The notes under the pieces are model-generated. The model saw only the letters and a list, made by a program, of their open reading frames with translations, did not search any database and had not been told where the DNA came from. A stretch of 64,000 bases of DNA. It comes from Ascaphus truei. Taxonomy: Eukaryota > Chordata > Amphibia > Anura > Ascaphidae. The DNA lies in assembly GCA_036426205.1 (NCBI GenBank), contig CM071568.1, forward strand, positions 43,598,841-43,662,840, read 5' to 3'. The position numbers were made by a program, and so were the translations under genes. Positions 60,123 through 64,000 of this stretch are shown one piece after another; positions within the stretch are counted from its first letter, which is position 1; each line of letters begins with the position of its first letter.

Positions 60123-60394
60123 TATTGCTGCCATCGTTATCTAAAATTAAGGGACAATGGTAGATGTAATACAATGCTGAGGTACTGTATCACACCAGAA
60201 AGTAGTTAGTGGCACTATATGGGAAGATATATTGCTTTTTTAGGATGTTACAGAAAAAAATACAGTTGATAACCAGTGAAATAGACGATACTGTGCACTT
60301 GTTGCCATGGGAATGATCTGCGCTGACTAAAAAGGACTCTGACTTATTCTAACGTTTTCAGTTTAAATTTACCTTGTTCCTTAATGTGTTTCAG

Positions 60395-60439
60395 AGACAG
60401 CTACAGTTTGCATATGGAATGCTTCAAGAACAAAGGATC
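60395..60439 (+). other. Weak exon-like segment
   Basis: 45 nt between a good acceptor (CCTTGTTCCTTAATGTGTTTCAG, split here only for length; ends 60394) and GTACGT at 60440. One frame reads RQLQFAYGMLQEQRI; no family recognised. It could be an untranslated or alternative exon of a neighbouring gene, or chance. Confidence 0.15.
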
Positions 60440-60835
60440 GTACGTATGAATAAAACAACATTTAGTTGCTTATCTGCACAGTCTGGGGATTTACATTTTA
60501 CCACCACAACAACTATTACATTTACAAAATACTACAGAATTGGGAAATTGTCATAGAGATCCAATCCTACTTGAAACGAACTGCCAGTTTTCATTTCTGC
60601 TATAAAATGTCCAGCAAAAATATTTATCTCAAATTTTCCTTTACCTTCCTTCACTTTAGAACAGGTTGGCAGGTTTGATGATGTGCGCGAAGATGTTATC
60701 ATGTAATGGCAGTTTCCTGGGATACTGAATCACTGGGGCTTATTCTCATAGTAGCTCCAAAGTGTGTTAATCCGCTTCAAAAGAACCCATTCCAATCAGA
60801 TTGGCATGCTTTGCTATTCTGAAAGCCTACAACAG

Positions 60836-61556
60836 AAGACAGGGGTGCCCGATGCTACATCCGATTGACAAAACATATATGGTAATAAGTATAAAGTTCA
60901 AATACTTCAATAATAATAGTAATTACTTGGTTATTTAGTTAAACCCTTTGGCCAAAGCGTCGTAAGCCTGCATACCTAACGTCAAGGTAAACCAAATTAA
61001 TGCAGGTGCCAACACTAAACTGTGAACCCTTCCTGTTACCTCTGTATGAGGGGAAGCAACTGCAGTGAGTCTTGTCCATTCAGCAAAATGCCAGAACCTC
61101 CCAAGTTAAAAATACCTTAAAAATACGTCAAATACCTTGACGTTTGGTATTCAGGCATACGACGCTTTGGCCAAAGGGTTTAACTAAATTACCAAGTAAT
61201 TACTATTATTATTGAAGTATTTAAACTTTATACTTATTACCAGTGGTTGACAAATCACCAAAAAATCTACTCGACACACAAAAAAATCTACTCGCCACCT
61301 AGTACCAAACGTGTGCTGCTTGGGCCAATATTTACTCGCCCGGGGGTTAAATCCACTCGCCCGGGGCGAGCAAATGTATAGGTTTGTCGAACACTGCTTA
61401 TTACCATATATGTTTTGTCAATTTGATGTAGCATTGGGCACCCGTGTCTTTTGTTGTATACATTTGCCACGCTCAGTAGCACTCTTTTTGACATAAATAT
61501 ATATTCATGATGTGGTGGGTGTAGGAGTTTGAGCGAGCTGGGAATGTGTGTGTGCT
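60836..61556. repeat. Repeat family B, long palindromic copy
   Basis: Left arm from CAGGGGTGCCCGATGCTACA (60841) and right arm ending GCATTGGGCACCCGTG, extended to TCATGATGTGGTGGGTGTAG and GAGCTGGGAATGTGTGTG. The right arm is interrupted by a hAT-like insertion at 61241-61396. Confidence 0.8.
61241..61396. mobile_element. 156-bp hAT-like MITE nested in family B
   Basis: CAGTGGTTGACAAATC at the left, GGTTTGTCGAACACTG at the right, and a perfect 8-bp duplication CTTATTAC (61233-61240, 61397-61404). Contains CTACTCGCC and ACTCGCCCGGGG repeats. Confidence 0.88.
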
Positions 61557-62796
61557 ATTCTGAAAGCCCTTCGCGCATGTCCAATCCATGTGGAAAAGGC
61601 TTTTTTAGAAGCTGTTCACTCCGGCTCTTCCAATCCAATCTGTTTGTCAAAATAGCCTCCAGCTAGCAATGTTTTTTTTTTTACAAACCCGCTTCTAAAA
61701 ACTCACATTTTTATCATGCCACCTCAAGGATGGTGAGATTGGTATTGCAAGTTACATCCAGAGCTTTAAATATGGGTTTGGGTTGAGAGAGCCAAACCCA
61801 TAAGTCAGACTGGGGATGCGCCACCTCAGGTCATTCCGCTTCTTAAGCAAGTATAATCCGGGGCGGATTGGCTGTTAAACATGCGGTTTGTCAGTTTCTA
61901 AAGACGTGGATTAGAAAATGTGATTTGCAATGGAGTTTTTTCCCACCCACATTTATTCCGATACTTGTGAACATGCCAAACCACATGGGAATACCACATG
62001 CCACATGGTTTGGCATGTTCAGAAGTACAGGAATGACATGTTAAATGGAAAAACAAACATATTGCCGCACGGTTTGGCAGTGATGGCTTCAGAGCTATGA
62101 GCATAGGCTCCTTTGTCTCATGTGAATATCACCCAGGGAGACACAGAAAAGGAGGCTGGTGTCTTGACAGGGGAAAAAAACATGCATGTTTTGTGGTTGA
62201 GCACAGAGGAGTCAGTATTCCCGGAAAATATCGTTCTCCTTAGAATCGTGGAGCGAGTATATGCTATCTTCCCAGTGACTTAAACATGCTGAAGATTTAC
62301 GTGGAGTTCCAGTTTATTACTAGAACCTGTATCTGTGTTGCATCAAAAGGGGTTTAAAAAAAATAAAGCTGCCAAATAAATAATAGCATTTATTGGATCA
62401 CTTTACTCATGTAAAGTTCTGTATTCCATCAACATACTTCTTGTAGTGAAAAAAGCAGCAATAACTAGATGTATATTTATTTCATTAGTATAGCTTCCTG
62501 TTTTCTCAAAATATTTTAAAGGCTTAATGTCATCCATACATAGCCCCACTCTTTTAACAATCCTTTGTTTATCTTTCATTCCTAATTTCTTCCCCATCGT
62601 TCCCTATTGTTCTTTATCCAACTCATCCTACTTCTTTTCTTCTTTCTTTTGCCTTTCTTGGTCATTTTGGACCTTTCCCCCTTCATTCTCGTTCCTCTAT
62701 ATTTCATATTTCCTTTGCCTACCCACCCACAAATGTCTCTCTCTATTTCTAACTTCCCACGTTAGTGTTTCCATTTGTTAAAAAAAAAGACAATTA
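61557..62796. other. Intergenic stretch; small hairpin
   Basis: GAACATGCCAAACCACATG / CATGGTTTGGCATGTTC form a hairpin at about 61970-62020. CT-rich low complexity at 62560-62720. Nothing else recognised. Confidence 0.45.
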
Positions 62797-64000
62797 CAGT
62801 GATGAGAATGTTTGTGAACCCCGATAATAATGACAGAAATTCCATAGTTTTTTTTGTGTAGTATCACATTAAGACTTTGTACATAGATTTAGTTTGAATA
62901 ACAGAACTATCTTTCTTTGTATTTAAACATATAATCTGGTCATAAGGTCTTAAGACATTGCATTAAAGCCAACACAAGCTCCATCTTAGCTTTAGAACAT
63001 TTACATACTTCTAGGCCTCCAATCGGGAGGCGGATACCTTCAAAGTCTTTCATCGCTTTATTACTTGAAAGGGGAGAAAAGAACAGAAGAAGAGAGAGGG
63101 AGAGGAAAGGGTAAGAAGAGAGGGCGGGAAGGAAAGGGAGACAAGGGAAGGGGCTCAGTTTTTTCATGATACTGTAACATTCTAGAATCAAAAGAAAGGT
63201 AGATATAGGAAGTGGTAAGGGGTGCTCTAATGCAGGACCAATGATAATGAGATAAAATCCAGTATATAGTGGAATAGTCAGTGAAAAGCTAATATAACCA
63301 TATAGGATAATGATTGTGAGTTCGTGTTCATGAAGATATTCAAAATGACAGTTATTCCCTGAAGTCAGGCATTAGTGATTTAATCACAAACCCCCTATCT
63401 CATTGGGAGTGTCCCACTTCAATAAAGAACAATAAGTTCACACAGTCTCTCAATGAACAATTTCTTAATAGTCACCCACTTCCTAGTGCTGGAGAGAAAA
63501 TGCGTGCAGCTGCTGTAGCAGAATCCAGAAGATAAAGATGAAAGATGCAAAAAATGAGGGGAGTAGGGTCCAAATGATACAAAAAGAGGATTTATTGGCA
63601 AGACATATGCATAGAGGTAAACCTCCTACGCGTTTCCTACCAAAGTAATTTTTCAAGTGGTCCCTGAAAAAGTACTTTGGTACAAAACGCATTGGAGGTT
63701 GTGGCAAAGTAAGTGAAACCCTGGTTTTATCAGCTAAATTAAAGGGGATAATTACAATTGGGTGTTTACATAATAAGGTAGATCTTCAGGTATGAGTTTG
63801 GGAGGCCCCACGCTATATAAAAATGAGAAACTTTGGGAGTTTGGTCTTCACCATACAGGTGTTTGGAAACACGTCATGCCAGGGTCAAAAGAAATCTCTA
63901 AGGACCTCAGAAAAGCAGTTATTGATGCTCATCAGGCTAGAAAGGGTTACAAAACTATTTCTAAGGATTTGGGGCTCCACCAATCCACTGTCAGACAGAT
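62797..64000 (+). mobile_element. Tc1/mariner element, 5' part (cut by window edge)
   Basis: Begins after TA (62795-62796) with CAGTGATGAGAATGTTTGTG, then AACCCC, the form of a Tc1-type inverted repeat. About 1.08 kb downstream a transposase reading frame starts (63876). The distance from end to frame is long for Tc1. Purine-rich sequence and a GAAACGCGT motif (about 63625-63646, minus) between them suggest another repeat is nested. Confidence 0.6.
63876..64000 (+). CDS. Tc1/mariner transposase, N-terminal part
   Basis: ATG at 63876 opens 41 codons with no stop before the window ends. The peptide MPGSKEISKDLRKAVIDAHQ continues ARKGYKTISKDLGLHQSTVR and matches the N-terminal paired-like helix-turn-helix of Tc1 transposases (KELSKDLR...GKGYK.ISK.L....STVR). 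This domain binds the element's inverted repeats; the DD(E/D) catalytic part would lie outside the window. Whether the full frame is intact cannot be judged. Confidence 0.8.
   Translation, partial: MPGSKEISKDLRKAVIDAHQARKGYKTISKDLGLHQSTVRQ

Overview
The window is vertebrate nuclear DNA, most likely from an amphibian (anuran). The evidence is a multi-exon gene with GT-AG introns of 0.7 to 10.9 kb, no bacterial-style gene packing, and dense interspersed repeats: palindromic hAT-like MITEs, PIF/Harbinger-like MITEs, LINE 3' ends, solo LTRs, a Helitron-like end and a Tc1/mariner element. The anuran placement is inferred from repeat types I recall, not from a database search.

One protein-coding gene is clearly present: RRM2B (p53R2), the p53-inducible small subunit of ribonucleotide reductase, on the + strand. 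Eight coding exons (human exons 2 to 9) run from 3137 to 27517. They splice in phase and give 335 codons. With the 16 residues of human exon 1 this would make the family's 351. All iron ligands, the radical tyrosine and the C-terminal tail are intact. Exon 1 was not identified with confidence; a GC-rich, CpG-rich block at about 2013-2260 is the best promoter candidate.

Layout: 1-2010, two minisatellite blocks. 2013-3136, candidate promoter and a repeat. 3137-27517, RRM2B, with introns holding a 600-bp foldback, solo LTRs, a Helitron-like region with a CpG-rich cargo, and nested MITEs. 28093-31326, minisatellites, a LINE 3' end and GC-rich sequence. 31327-34968, a second copy of 24398-28092 (RRM2B exons 8 and 9 plus 3' flank) that differs almost only by single-base indels; this looks like an assembly artefact rather than a gene copy. 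34969-62796, intergenic sequence made mostly of repeats, including a 1.25-kb palindrome, an inverted LTR inside a duplicated hAT element, and a TTAA-flanked MITE. 62797-64000, the 5' part of a Tc1/mariner element whose transposase frame is still open at the window edge.

No RNA gene, CRISPR array or second confident host gene was seen. The most unusual signals are the indel-only duplication with a diagnostic target-site duplication on one copy only; a GAAACGCGT-type module recurring in several otherwise different repeats; and a MITE family carrying a conserved core of about 50 bp bounded by an E-box and a CRE.
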